NCBI RefSeq assembly: GCF_018327685.1
Contig: NZ_BNEL01000001.1
Location: 4,650,001 to 4,714,000 of the forward strand
Length of the DNA: 64,000 nucleotides
Direction of reading: 5' to 3'
DNA from: Streptomyces sp. TS71-3
GTDB taxonomy: Bacteria > Actinomycetota > Actinomycetes > Streptomycetales > Streptomycetaceae
Part shown: piece by piece, positions 8,880 to 17,065 of the stretch
Layout: each line of letters opens with the position of its first letter
How positions within the stretch are numbered: position 1 is the stretch's first letter
Position numbers and translations under genes: made by a program
Notes under the pieces: generated by a model
Seen by the model: only the letters and a program-made list of their open reading frames with translations
What the model was told of the DNA's origin: nothing
The model's database searches: none

Positions 8880-9818
8880 GTGCTTGATCCACAGGGTTTG
8901 TACACGTGGGAGCCGAAGGGCCTGGCCGTCGTCGACATGGCCCTCGCCCAGGAATCGGCCGGACTGGTCATGCTGTACCACTTCGACGGCTACATCGATG
9001 CGGGTGAGACGGGTGCCCAGATCGTCGAGCGCCTCCTCGACTCCCTGCCGAACCAGATCGTGGCCAGTTTCGACCACGACCGGCTGGTGGACTACCGGGC
9101 CAGGCGGCCACTCCTGACATTCCGTCGGGACCAGTGGACCGACTACGAGGACCCCACTCTTGACGTGCGGCTGGTGCAGGACGCCACCGGAGCGCCGTTC
9201 CTGCTGCTCTCCGGCCCCGAGCCGGATGTCGAGTGGGAGCGTTTCGCGGCCGCCGTCGAGCAGATCGTGGAGCGTCTCGGCGTCCGGCTCGCGGTGAACT
9301 TCCACGGCATCCCCATGGGCGTTCCCCACACCCGCCCGGTGGGCCTGACGCCGCACGGCAACCGCACGGAGCTCGTCCCCGGCCACAGCAGCCCCTTCGA
9401 GGAGGCCCAGGTCCCGGGCAGCGCGGAGGCCCTCGTGGAGTACCGCCTCGCGCAGGCCGGCCACGACGTGCTCGGCGTGGCCGCCCACGTGCCGCACTAC
9501 ATCGCGCGCTCCCCCTACCCCGACGCCGCCCTCACCGTCCTCGAATCGATCACCGCGGCCACCGGCCTGGTGCTGCCCGCCATCGCGCACGCCCTGCGTA
9601 CCGACGCGCACCGCACCCAGACCGAGATCGACCGCCAGATCCAGGAGGGGGACGACGAACTGGTCGCCCTGGTCCAGGGCCTTGAGCACCAGTTCGACGC
9701 AGCGGCCGGCGCCGAGTCCCGCGGCAACATGCTCGCGGAGCCGGTCGACATCCCGTCCGCCGACGAGATCGGCCAGGAGTTCGAGCGCTTCCTCGCGGAG
9801 CGCGAAGGAGACGGCTGA
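8880..9818 (+). CDS. PAC2 family protein
   Basis: A 312-residue member of the PAC2 (proteasome assembly chaperone-like) family, which is widespread in actinobacteria. Recognisable parts are [13 protein letters not shown] at the N-terminus, [13 protein letters not shown], and the central [14 protein letters not shown] segment. The role in bacteria is not established. The name comes from eukaryotic proteasome chaperones, and actinobacteria are the main bacteria with proteasomes, so a link is possible but unproven. The GTG at 8880 is chosen because GAGGAGGAG lies 8 nt upstream. It is monocistronic, between a divergent secreted-protein gene and coaE. Confidence 0.9.
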   Translation: MLDPQGLYTWEPKGLAVVDMALAQESAGLVMLYHFDGYIDAGETGAQIVERLLDSLPNQIVASFDHDRLVDYRARRPLLTFRRDQWTDYEDPTLDVRLVQDATGAPFLLLSGPEPDVEWERFAAAVEQIVERLGVRLAVNFHGIPMGVPHTRPVGLTPHGNRTELVPGHSSPFEEAQVPGSAEALVEYRLAQAGHDVLGVAAHVPHYIARSPYPDAALTVLESITAATGLVLPAIAHALRTDAHRTQTEIDRQIQEGDDELVALVQGLEHQFDAAAGAESRGNMLAEPVDIPSADEIGQEFERFLAEREGDG

Positions 9819-9889
9819 GCGGGCCGCCGGCTGCGAGGAGCCCGGTGCCGTTGTCCAGGCTTCCGGGGCATGTCTCTAAGCTTCGGGTC

Positions 9890-10546
9890 ATGCTGAGAGT
9901 GGGCCTGACCGGCGGTATCGGCGCCGGCAAGAGCGAGGTGTCGCGGCTGCTGGTGGAGCACGGCGCCGTGCTGGTGGACTCGGACCGCATCGCCCGGGAG
10001 GTCGTCGAGCCCGGCACGGCAGGGCTGGCGGCGGTCGTCGAGACCTTCGGCCCGGAGGTGCTGTCGGCCGACGGCTCCCTGAACCGGCCCCGGCTCGGCA
10101 CGATCGTCTTCTCCGACGCCGAACGGCTCGCCGAGCTGAACGCCATCGTCCACCCGCTGGTGCGCGCTCGCTCAGCGGAACTGGAAGCGGCCGCACCCGC
10201 CGGAGCGGTCGTCGTCCACGACGTCCCCCTCCTCGTCGAGAACGGCCTCGGGCCGCTCTACGACCTGGTGATCGTCGTCGACGCCTCCCCAGGCACCCAG
10301 CTGGAGCGTCTCGTACGGCTGCGGGGCATGACGGAGGAGGACGCCAGGGCCCGGATGTCCGCACAGGCCACCCGCGAGGACCGCCTCGCCGCCGCGGACA
10401 TCGTGATCGACAACGACGTCCCGCTGGACGTGCTGCGCACCCGCGTCGACGAGGTCTGGAACGACCTGGCGCACCAGGCGCGGACAGCCGCCCGCGGGGA
10501 GGACGTGGCCGGGCAGCGGAACGGGGCCGGGCCCGAGCGCGAGTAG
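9890..10546 (+). CDS. coaE: Dephospho-CoA kinase
   Basis: A 218-residue protein catalysing the last step of coenzyme A synthesis, ATP-dependent phosphorylation of the 3'-hydroxyl of dephospho-CoA. The P-loop GGIGAGKS is at residues 8-15, followed by the family segments [25 protein letters not shown] and [14 protein letters not shown] with its lid arginines. Length is normal apart from a short Arg/Gly/Glu tail. The ATG at 9890 is probably used leaderless: TAAGCT lies 7 nt upstream and no ribosome site is visible. It lies 71 nt downstream of the PAC2 gene. Confidence 0.95.
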   Translation: MLRVGLTGGIGAGKSEVSRLLVEHGAVLVDSDRIAREVVEPGTAGLAAVVETFGPEVLSADGSLNRPRLGTIVFSDAERLAELNAIVHPLVRARSAELEAAAPAGAVVVHDVPLLVENGLGPLYDLVIVVDASPGTQLERLVRLRGMTEEDARARMSAQATREDRLAAADIVIDNDVPLDVLRTRVDEVWNDLAHQARTAARGEDVAGQRNGAGPERE

Positions 10547-10752
10547 GCCGGATCCGAGTCCGGGTGGAGGCCGGATCCGAGCCCGAACAGAGGGACGGCG
10601 CCGTGGATGGAGGCACACCCATGGGGCCGTGGGAACGCGCCCGACGAGGCGGTCGCGGCGGCGCCGGACCGGCCGGAGCCGTACGCCGCCGCGCGTGGAA
10701 TAGCGTGTTCTTGTTGCGGTGTTGAAGTTACTTTTGAGGGAAGGAGTCAGCC

Positions 10753-11133
10753 GTGCCCGAGAGCAGCGGATTCACCGGACGTACTCCCGAGACGAACGTC
10801 ATCGACTTCCGTGCCGCGGAGCAGCTTCTGGCGGCACGTGATCCGCGGGGTGCGGTGAAGCTCCTGGACCCCGTCATCGCCGCCCACCCCGAGAACACGG
10901 CCGCGCGCCTGCTGCGTGCGCGGGCCTTCTTCGCCGCCGCCCAGCTGCGGTCGGCCGAGTTGGAGTTCGGCGTCGTCCTGGAGCGCGAGCCCGACAACGC
11001 CTTCGCGCACTTCGCACTCGCCCGCACTTTCGAGCGTGCGGGGCGCCCGGAGCAGGCCCAGCGGCATTTCAGACTCGCCGCGGCCCTCGACCCCCGGCCG
11101 CAGTACGTGGAGGCAGCCCGTTTCGACTCCTGA
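10753..11133 (+). CDS. Tetratricopeptide repeat protein
   Basis: A 126-residue protein made almost entirely of three TPR-like helix pairs, with the usual A..L..A and G/A-R-x-E-x-A spacing, as in AARLLRARAFFAAAQL and FALARTFERAGRPEQA. TPRs mediate protein-protein contacts; no catalytic domain is present and the partner is unknown. The GTG at 10753 is preceded by AAGGAG with 6-nt spacing. This small TPR gene next to coaE looks like conserved Streptomyces gene order. The gap upstream (10547-10752) holds only a short direct repeat of GGCCGGATCCGAG. Confidence 0.82.
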   Translation: MPESSGFTGRTPETNVIDFRAAEQLLAARDPRGAVKLLDPVIAAHPENTAARLLRARAFFAAAQLRSAELEFGVVLEREPDNAFAHFALARTFERAGRPEQAQRHFRLAAALDPRPQYVEAARFDS

Positions 11134-11208
11134 GGCCGCTTCGGCCCCTGAGGCGCCCGGGGCGGGCGAGCTGGGGAAGTCACTCCCCGAGGTGTGACGC
11201 CCGCGTCC

Positions 11209-11472
11209 TCACCGGTGCGCCGGCGGCTCGTACGGCGGGACGTCGGGGCCCGGCTGGAAGCGAGAGCCCTGCCGGATGTGCCGGATCACCATCACCAGGT
11301 CCACCACGACGATCAGCAGGAGGACGGCGCAGGCGATGGACCATCCCGGTAGGCCCGCGGCCGCGAACGCGGCCGTGCCCCCGCTCGTCCAGATCAGGCC
11401 CCAGATGCTCAGCCAGAACCGCAGCCGCAGCGGGCTCCGTGCGGTGATCGGTTCGTTTCCCGTGCGTAGCAC
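11209..11472 (-). CDS. Small two-TM membrane protein (DUF6343-like)
   Basis: An 87-residue protein with two hydrophobic segments (about residues 18-40 and 46-66) followed by a conserved VMVIRHIRQG segment and a proline-rich C-terminus PPYEPP. It resembles the small Streptomyces proteins grouped as DUF6343, whose function is unknown. The start is taken at the GTG at 11472, because GGAGGAGG lies about 8 nt upstream. It is convergent with the TPR gene and divergent from the methyltransferase at 11683. Confidence 0.75.
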   Translation of the reverse strand: MLRTGNEPITARSPLRLRFWLSIWGLIWTSGGTAAFAAAGLPGWSIACAVLLLIVVVDLVMVIRHIRQGSRFQPGPDVPPYEPPAHR

Positions 11473-11682
11473 GACCACCCCTCCTCCCTCGGACCAGGCC
11501 GTGGAGCGTGGTGCTCTGCCCACAGTGTGCGGCGCCCGCCCGGACGGCATCAAACCGGGCCGTCACGGACGGCGACCGCGGGAACCACGCGGAGACATCA
11601 TCCGTTGAAGAGGCGGACGGGCCGGCGAGCTTTCGCCGGAGGCCGGAGGCCGGAGGCCGGGCGCTGGGGGAGGCGGTGGCGG

Positions 11683-12375
11683 ATGAGTGCCGGTATGCGG
11701 CAGGGATACGCGGGGACGGGGCCGGGGGCGATCACTCCCGACGGCTGCGCGGTGGATCTCTACGCCCGCCTTCCCGTGGGCGACGAGCCGGATGTGATCG
11801 AGGCGGCCCTTCCGCCGGGCGCCCGGGTCCTGGAGCTGGGCAGCGGCGTCGGCCGGGTGACGCATCCGCTCGTCGAGCGGGGGTTCACGGTCACCGCCGT
11901 CGACGAGTCGGCCGAGATGCTGGCACGCGTCCGCGGCGCACGCACGGTCCGCTCACCCATCGAGCATCTTGACCTCGGCGAGACGTTCGACGCCGTCATA
12001 CTCGCCTCCTTCCTTGTGCACGCCGGTGACGTCGAGGTCCGTCGCGGCCTGCTCGCCACCTGCCGCCGCCATGTCGCGGAGGGCGGCTGTGTCCTCATCC
12101 AGCGCGAGGGCGAGGACTACCACGTCGACCTACCGCGCGAGCGCGTCGACCCCAGCGGCTTCACGGTCCGCATAGCCTCCGCAGAGCCGGTGGGGGACGG
12201 GGTGAACTCCGTCCGCGCGGAGTACGCGTTCCCCGACGCCGCCTGGACCCAGACCTTCCTCTCCCGCCCCCTCACCAAGGAGGCGTTCGAGACCGCGCTC
12301 GCCGAGGCCGGGCTGCGCGTGGATCGTTACCTGACGGACGACAGGATCTGGGTGCGGGCGGTACCCGTCGACTGA
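11683..12375 (+). CDS. Class I SAM-dependent methyltransferase
   Basis: A 230-residue protein with motif I VLELGSGVGR at residues 49-58, the acidic residue in TAVDES about 20 residues later, and a central LGETFDAVILAS segment, giving a standard Rossmann methyltransferase core. The substrate is unknown. The ATG at 11683 has GGGGGAGG 9 nt upstream; a second ATG lies four codons downstream. Just upstream (about 11636-11660) is a short tandem run of GGCCGGAG, probably inconsequential. A very long palindrome follows the stop codon. Confidence 0.85.
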   Translation: MSAGMRQGYAGTGPGAITPDGCAVDLYARLPVGDEPDVIEAALPPGARVLELGSGVGRVTHPLVERGFTVTAVDESAEMLARVRGARTVRSPIEHLDLGETFDAVILASFLVHAGDVEVRRGLLATCRRHVAEGGCVLIQREGEDYHVDLPRERVDPSGFTVRIASAEPVGDGVNSVRAEYAFPDAAWTQTFLSRPLTKEAFETALAEAGLRVDRYLTDDRIWVRAVPVD

Positions 12376-12382
12376 GGGGCTC

Positions 12383-12418
12383 CGGACGTGCGGGGCCCAC
12401 GTGGGCCCCGCACGTCCG
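12383..12418. terminator. Perfect 36-bp palindrome between convergent genes
   Basis: The two 18-nt halves (12383-12400 and 12401-12418) are exact reverse complements, so either strand can form a long hairpin. It lies 8 nt after the methyltransferase stop and 45 nt from the convergent S4-protein stop, as expected for a bidirectional terminator. Confidence 0.85.
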
Positions 12419-12463
12419 AAGCCGGCAGCAAAGGGCGGTGGCGGTGGGCCCGCCGCCGCGCTC

Positions 12464-12964
12464 CTAGTGCCCGGCCCCTCCCGGCGGCGGACCGCCGCCG
12501 GGGCCGCTCATCCCGCGAGCGAGCCCGCGCAGGCGGTCCATCTCCCTGCGGTCCCGCTTCGTCGGGCGCCCGGCGCCGCGGTCGCGGACTCCCGCGGGTG
12601 CCACGGCCTCGCGCGGCGGGGGCGGTGGGCTGTTGTCGACATAACACGTCACGGCCAGCGGCGCTCCCACGCGCTTGCGGATGACCCGCTTCACCACGAC
12701 GATCCGCTCACGCCCCGCCTGCCGCAGCCGCACCTCGTCACCGACGCGCACCGCGTACGCGGGCTTGACGCGCTCGCCGTTGACCCGGACGTGCCCGCCA
12801 CGGCAGGCGGTCGCGGCCATGGAACGGGACTTCACCAGCCGCACCGACCAGATCCAGCTGTCGACCCGCACCGGCCCTGACGCCTCGGCCGCAGCTGCGG
12901 CGTCCTTCGCGGGGGACGGTGCCGTGCCGCCGGAAGCCGCGTCGCTCGAAGCTTCTGAAGCCAT
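12464..12964 (-). CDS. S4-domain RNA-binding protein (Hsp15-like)
   Basis: A 166-residue protein. After a 30-residue Ala-rich lead comes an S4 RNA-binding domain (about residues 32-95: VDSWIWSVRLVKSRS, GHVRVNGERVKPAYAVRVGDEV). A basic C-terminal tail (RPTKRDRREMDRLRG) follows and ends Gly/Pro-rich. The arrangement matches the Hsp15 family, which binds the large ribosomal subunit carrying a blocked nascent chain and helps recycle it. The protein is cytoplasmic. It is divergent from udgB, with 225 bp between them in which I see no gene. Confidence 0.88.
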   Translation of the reverse strand: MASEASSDAASGGTAPSPAKDAAAAAEASGPVRVDSWIWSVRLVKSRSMAATACRGGHVRVNGERVKPAYAVRVGDEVRLRQAGRERIVVVKRVIRKRVGAPLAVTCYVDNSPPPPPREAVAPAGVRDRGAGRPTKRDRREMDRLRGLARGMSGPGGGPPPGGAGH

Positions 12965-13189
12965 GCCTCGACCTTAGTCGCCCGTGGCGGCGGGCGCGGA
13001 ACGCATTTCCTGCCCTGGAAGGAGAGAGACCCGCGGGGGCGGTCCGCTGGTAGGACGGCGCGCCAGCTGTGTGGCCCCCACGCACGCGCCTCCGCCCCAC
13101 GCCTGCACGCCCCCCCCCGGCCCCTGGCCAGCCGTCGCCCCGCTCCGGGCGAGCCGCACTCGCGTCCCCGCCCGCCGTACCGTGGACGC

Positions 13190-14197
13190 ATGGACCCCAC
13201 GGCCGGCCCCGCACGGACCTCCACGAACCCGACCCGCGCTGCGGACACCGCACGGGCCACCCCCACCGCCCGTACGACGGACACCCCCACCGCCCGTACG
13301 ACGGACACCCCCACCGCCCGTACGACGGGAACCGCATCTTCGGCGGACACGTCGCATGCCGCGGACGCAGCCGACGCCACGTCCGCGGCCGGCACCGGGG
13401 ACACCGGGGACACCGGGGACGCCACGGACCCCCAGCGCTCCGCCGACCCGGCCCAGGCGCTGCACATCCTGGACGAGCGCGTGAGCGGGTGCAGGGCGTG
13501 CCCGCGGCTGGTCGACTGGCGCGAGGAGGTCGCCCGCACCAAGCGTGCCGCCTTCGCGGACTGGACGTACTGGGCCCGGCCGGTCCCGGGATTCGGCCCT
13601 CCGGACGCCTCCCTGCTGATCGTCGGCCTGGCCCCGGCGGCACACGGCGGCAACCGCACGGGAAGGATGTTCACCGGGGACAGCTCCGGCGACGTGCTGT
13701 TCGCCGCACTGCACGCGGTCGGCCTCGCCTCAAGCCCCATCTCGGTGCGCGCTGACGACGGCCTCACGCTGCACGGTGTCCGCCTCACGTCCCCCGTGCA
13801 CTGCGCGCCGCCCGCGAACAAACCCACCCCGCAGGAGCGCGACACCTGCCGCACCTGGCTGGAGGCCGAGCTGGAGATCCTCCGCCCGACGCTGCGCGCC
13901 GTGGTCGTGCTGGGCGGGTTCGGCTGGCAGGCGACGTTTCCCGCTCTCGCCGCGGCGGGCTGGACGGTGCCCCGGCCACGCCCCGCCTTCGGCCACGGCG
14001 CCCGGGTCACCCTCAGCGCGGTGGACGGCGGCCCGCCCCTCGACGTCTTCGGCTGCTTCCACGTCAGCCAGCGCAACACGTTCACGCGCCTTCTGACCCC
14101 GGCCATGCTCCGCCAGGTCCTCAGCGACGGGGCCCGGGCAGCGGGGCTCGACGTCAGCGGCGCACCCGGTTCCGGCGAGTCGCAACGCGAGCACTGA
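13190..14197 (+). CDS. udgB: Uracil-DNA glycosylase, family 5 (UdgB type)
   Basis: A 335-residue protein. The first 85 residues are Thr/Ala/Asp-rich and look disordered. The catalytic part has motif A GLAPA at 147-151, then HGGNRTGRMFTGD. Four cysteines fit the 4Fe-4S cluster of this family: C101 and C104 (CRAC), C205 and C220. Family 5 enzymes remove uracil, hypoxanthine and ethenocytosine from DNA. Motif B reads HVSQRN at 291-296, where HPSxxN is usual, and the following FTGRLT is FTRLLT here. The start is the ATG at 13190, 6 nt after TACCGT, which suggests a leaderless transcript. The N-terminal region contains an in-frame 24-bp tandem repeat. Confidence 0.88.
   Translation: MDPTAGPARTSTNPTRAADTARATPTARTTDTPTARTTDTPTARTTGTASSADTSHAADAADATSAAGTGDTGDTGDATDPQRSADPAQALHILDERVSGCRACPRLVDWREEVARTKRAAFADWTYWARPVPGFGPPDASLLIVGLAPAAHGGNRTGRMFTGDSSGDVLFAALHAVGLASSPISVRADDGLTLHGVRLTSPVHCAPPANKPTPQERDTCRTWLEAELEILRPTLRAVVVLGGFGWQATFPALAAAGWTVPRPRPAFGHGARVTLSAVDGGPPLDVFGCFHVSQRNTFTRLLTPAMLRQVLSDGARAAGLDVSGAPGSGESQREH
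13259..13330 (+). repeat. In-frame 24-bp tandem repeat in udgB
   Basis: Three nearly identical 24-bp units encode TPTARTTD three times (last unit TPTARTTG). A shorter 9-bp repeat encoding DTG follows near 13396-13425. Both keep the frame and lie in the disordered N-terminal region, so the copy number is free to vary. Confidence 0.9.
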
Positions 14198-14361
14198 CGG
14201 GACGGGAAGGCCCGGGACACCGGCCGCCCGGGAGAACACCCTGCGGTCGGTCATGGAGCCCGTCACAATAGGCGAATGGCGGACACCGCGGAGCGTTCGC
14301 CGGCCGGACGACGATCCGGACGACGCGGATGACGGCCCGGACGACGACCCAGGGGGAGCAC

Positions 14362-14844
14362 ATGGACCCGGAACTGGCCGCACTGGCCGCCGCCGGAGCG
14401 ACCACGCTGGTGCAGCAGATGGTCGGCGACGGCTGGGCGCAGGTACGGGACCGGCTCGCACGGGTCTTCTCGCGGGGGAGCGGGGGAGAGACCGGCGACG
14501 GGGAGACCGCCCGCACCGTCCGGGGCGAACTGGACCTCTCACGCGAGGAACTCGTCGCCGCACGCGCCGGGGGCGACCACGACGCGGCGGACGACGTACA
14601 GGCGGCGTGGCGCAGCCGCCTGCGGCGCACCCTGCGGGCCGACCCCGCGTTCGCCGCCGAACTCCGCGCCCTCGTCGACGAGCTGACGCCACCCGAGGAG
14701 ACCTCCCGGGGCGGCAACACGTACAACACCATCAACGGCGGGGCGCACGGGATCGTCGTGCAGGCGGGCTCCGTCGGGGGCTCGGTCCGATCTATGTACG
14801 GGAGCACACCGCCCGCCCAGGCCGGTGATACAACACCACGGTGA
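14362..14844 (+). CDS. Small helical protein with NTxNxINGGxxGxVVQAGSVGG-type tail; function unknown
   Basis: A 160-residue protein without transmembrane segments. The N-terminal part (ELAALAAAGATTLVQQMVGD) and the middle are predicted helical and charged. The C-terminal 35 residues carry a Gly/Asn/Val-rich motif, NTYNTINGGAHGIVVQAG, followed by SVGGSV. From memory, similar tails recur in Streptomyces proteins linked to STAND NTPase and death-fold-like conflict systems; I cannot search to confirm this. Its stop overlaps the start of the nucleotidyltransferase gene (GTGA), so the two are translationally coupled. The ATG at 14362 has AGGGGGAG immediately upstream; an alternative ATG at 14329 would add 11 residues. 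It is preceded by an 18-codon reading frame (14276-14332) whose reality is doubtful. Confidence 0.65.
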   Translation: MDPELAALAAAGATTLVQQMVGDGWAQVRDRLARVFSRGSGGETGDGETARTVRGELDLSREELVAARAGGDHDAADDVQAAWRSRLRRTLRADPAFAAELRALVDELTPPEETSRGGNTYNTINGGAHGIVVQAGSVGGSVRSMYGSTPPAQAGDTTPR

Positions 14845-15605
14845 ACGACGACGCCTTCCTCGACCATGCCGCCGGCCGCCTCGCCGCCCTCCCTGCCGTG
14901 ACGGCCGTCGCTCTCGGCGGCTCGCGCGCCCAGGGCACCCACACGCCCGACAGCGACTGGGACCTCGCCGTCTACTACCGGGGCGAGTTCGACCCGGACG
15001 CGCTGCGCGCCCTCGGCTGGCCCGGTGACGTGTCCGAAGTGGGCGGCTGGGGCGGCGGCGTGTTCAACGGCGGCGCATGGCTGACCATCGAGGGTCGCAG
15101 GGTGGACGTCCACTACCGCGATCTCGACGTCGTCGAGCACGAGCTGGCCGAGGCGAGTCGGGGCCGTTTCCGCTGGGAACCGTTGATGTTCCACCTGGCC
15201 GGCATCCCGAGCTACCTGGTCGTCGCCGAACTGGCCGTCAACCGCGCGCTGCGCGGCCGCATCCCCGACCCCGGCGGCTATCCCGAGGCGCTGCGCCGCG
15301 GCGCACCCGCCCACTGGCGCGGCAGGGCCGCCCTCACCCTCCAGTACGCCGCCCAGAACCACGCCCCCCGAGGCCGGCTCACCGAGGTGGCCGGCGCCCT
15401 GGCCACCGCCGCCCTGGAGAGCGCCCACGCCGAGCTCGCCGCCCGCGGCCAGTGGGTGACCAACGAGAAGACGTTGCTCCAACGGGCCGGGCTGCGGGGC
15501 ATGGACGCACTGGTCGCGTCCCTGGACGACGACCCCGAGACGCTCGGCCGGGTGATCGGCGAGGCCCGGGCCCTCTTCCACGCCGCGCAGGTCGAAAGCG
15601 AGTAG
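14841..15605 (+). CDS. Nucleotidyltransferase (MNT/ANT-like fold)
   Basis: A 254-residue protein with the polymerase beta-type nucleotidyltransferase signature: GGSRAQG near residue 26, followed by DSDWD with the two metal-binding aspartates, and a third acidic residue in RRVDVHYRD. The C-terminal half is helical. This family transfers a nucleotide (often AMP) to a small molecule such as an aminoglycoside, or to a protein, as in MntA-type antitoxins; the substrate here is unknown. The GTG start overlaps the stop of the preceding small-protein gene by 4 nt, so the pair is made together. Two strong hairpins follow. Confidence 0.8.
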   Translation: MNDDAFLDHAAGRLAALPAVTAVALGGSRAQGTHTPDSDWDLAVYYRGEFDPDALRALGWPGDVSEVGGWGGGVFNGGAWLTIEGRRVDVHYRDLDVVEHELAEASRGRFRWEPLMFHLAGIPSYLVVAELAVNRALRGRIPDPGGYPEALRRGAPAHWRGRAALTLQYAAQNHAPRGRLTEVAGALATAALESAHAELAARGQWVTNEKTLLQRAGLRGMDALVASLDDDPETLGRVIGEARALFHAAQVESE

Positions 15606-15618
15606 GGCGGACGACAGC

Positions 15619-15649
15619 GGCCCCTGCCGCGTCAGGCACGGCAGGGGCC
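15619..15649 (+). terminator. Terminator after the nucleotidyltransferase
   Basis: An 11-bp perfect stem, GGCCCCTGCCG with CGGCAGGGGCC, with a 9-nt loop, 14 nt after the stop codon. Confidence 0.75.
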
Positions 15650-15654
15650 ACCGG

Positions 15655-15790
15655 TGTCCGCGCGGCGTAAGAGTGTGGCGCTCGCGTGACGGAAGGGCTT
15701 GGCGCCCGCGTGGCCGAACGGCATGGTGTCCGCGCGGCGTAAGAGTGTGGCGCTCGCGTGGCGGAACGGCTTGGTTCCCGCGAGGCGGAA
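15655..15790. repeat. Degenerate 24-bp tandem repeat with 72-bp higher-order period
   Basis: Units like GCGTGGCGGAACGGCTTGG recur every 24 bp. A longer stretch beginning GCGGCGTAAGAGTGTGG appears at 15662 and again exactly 72 bp later at 15734. The tract lies between convergent genes and is not itself a gene. Confidence 0.75.
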
Positions 15791-15807
15791 CGGCCCGGTG
15801 TCCGCGC

Positions 15808-15855
15808 CGCGGCATCGCACGGGCCCCGCCGTGGTGGAACCCGTGCGATGCCGCG
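15808..15855. terminator. 16-bp stem hairpin between convergent genes
   Basis: CGCGGCATCGCACGGG (15808-15823) pairs perfectly with 15840-15855, with a 16-nt loop. It lies 10 nt from the stop codon of the protease gene. Confidence 0.8.
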
Positions 15856-15864
15856 CGGGCGCCG

Positions 15865-16746
15865 CTACTGGCCGGCGGGCTTGGGCAGCGTGCACCCTTC
15901 AGCGTTCAGGTCGAGCTTGTTCCCGGTTCCGATGCAGGCCGGGATGATGTAGGTCTCCTCGGCGTAGTTGGTGCCCTGGTGCACCGTGACCTTGCCGTTC
16001 TCGTCGACCTCGCAGGGGTTGTTGACGGTGCACTGCTGCCCGTCCTCGTTCCCCGTGTTGTTGACGGCGACGACCTGGCCGCTCTGGTCGTCGACGACCG
16101 GCGAGCCGGAGGTGCCGCCGATCGTCTCGCACTCGGGGGTGTAGCGGACCGAGTCCTTCCAGGTCCAGTCACCCTCCTTCAGCTGGTGGACGAAACCGTC
16201 GATCTTGCAGCTGTAGGTCTGCTTCCAGTAGCCCGAGACGACGGTGATCGCCTTGCCCGCGACCGGGTGCTGGTCGGAGAGGGTGAGCGGCTTGATGCCG
16301 TAGCTGCTCTGGATCTGGTCGTACGTGCTGTTCAGCTCGTAGAGCGTGATGTCCGTGTCGGTCATCGTCGAGTACGCGACCTTGTCGGCCTTGAGGGTCC
16401 CGACGGACTTGGCACCCGCGTCGAGCAGGCTGAACGTCCGGGTGGACGGCTGGTCGACGATGACCTCGCCCGGGGCGGGGAAGCCGGTCTCCAGGCAGTG
16501 CCCGTTGGACAGCACGAGGCCGGGGTCGCCCGGCTTGGAGTCGGGCATCCGCACCAGCGAGCCGGAGCAGTTGCTGAGCGCCACCGTGCCCGCGAAGTCG
16601 ATCGCGTGGACGTGGGCGTGGGCGGAGTGGTGCGCGCTCGCGGTCTCCTCGGCGGTACCCGTGGGCAGGCCGGTGGCCATGGCGGGGGTCGCACCCGCAC
16701 CGAGCAGCAGCACGGTGCAGAACGCGCCGACAAGAGGTTTTCTCAT
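15865..16746 (-). CDS. Secreted trypsin-like serine protease
   Basis: A 293-residue protein with a signal peptide (residues 1 to about 24, MRKPLVGAFCTVLLLGAGATPAMA). The chymotrypsin-fold triad is visible: His83 in SNGHC, Asp132 in TDTDITLYEL and Ser213 in GGTSGSP. Several cysteines (C60, C84, C180, C206 and C-terminal ones) fit disulfide bonding outside the cell. The closest type is the Streptomyces secreted chymotrypsin/Glu-endopeptidase-like group; specificity cannot be predicted. The ATG at 16746 gives the clean signal peptide and has GAGGAA about 8 nt upstream; an upstream in-frame ATG at 16782 would spoil it. Confidence 0.87.
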   Translation of the reverse strand: MRKPLVGAFCTVLLLGAGATPAMATGLPTGTAEETASAHHSAHAHVHAIDFAGTVALSNCSGSLVRMPDSKPGDPGLVLSNGHCLETGFPAPGEVIVDQPSTRTFSLLDAGAKSVGTLKADKVAYSTMTDTDITLYELNSTYDQIQSSYGIKPLTLSDQHPVAGKAITVVSGYWKQTYSCKIDGFVHQLKEGDWTWKDSVRYTPECETIGGTSGSPVVDDQSGQVVAVNNTGNEDGQQCTVNNPCEVDENGKVTVHQGTNYAEETYIIPACIGTGNKLDLNAEGCTLPKPAGQ

Positions 16747-17065
16747 GTGGGGGGTTCCTCTTCGGTGGGTGGATGCGGTCAACGACCGCTGATGTCATGC
16801 GCATTCTCGACGCACGGGGCCCTTTGGACAACAGGGGCTGCCGGGCCGGAAGCCGGGCGTGCGCCCCTTCGTCCGGTTCGCGGCGGCCGCATCACGCCCC
16901 TCCGTTCACCCCCTGGCGGTTCGCGGCGGAAGCGCGCTCCCGGTGTGGCCGCCCGCGCGTCTCCGCCCCGGACGTCGTCGCCCGGCCAGCCGCCGTCTGC
17001 CGACCCGTCACACAACTCCCTTATCTTTCAAGTACTTTGACCAACCAGGCGAGGAGGTAACGGGG
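16747..17065. other. Divergent intergenic region, protease / PI-PLC
   Basis: This 319-bp gap has no gene. On the protease side the minus strand has TTGTCC (16826-16831), a 17-nt spacer and GAGAAT (16803-16808), a plausible promoter. On the PI-PLC side an AT-rich stretch (17021-17040) holds the palindrome AAGTACTT, a candidate operator, just before the GAGGAGGT ribosome site at 17051. Confidence 0.5.
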
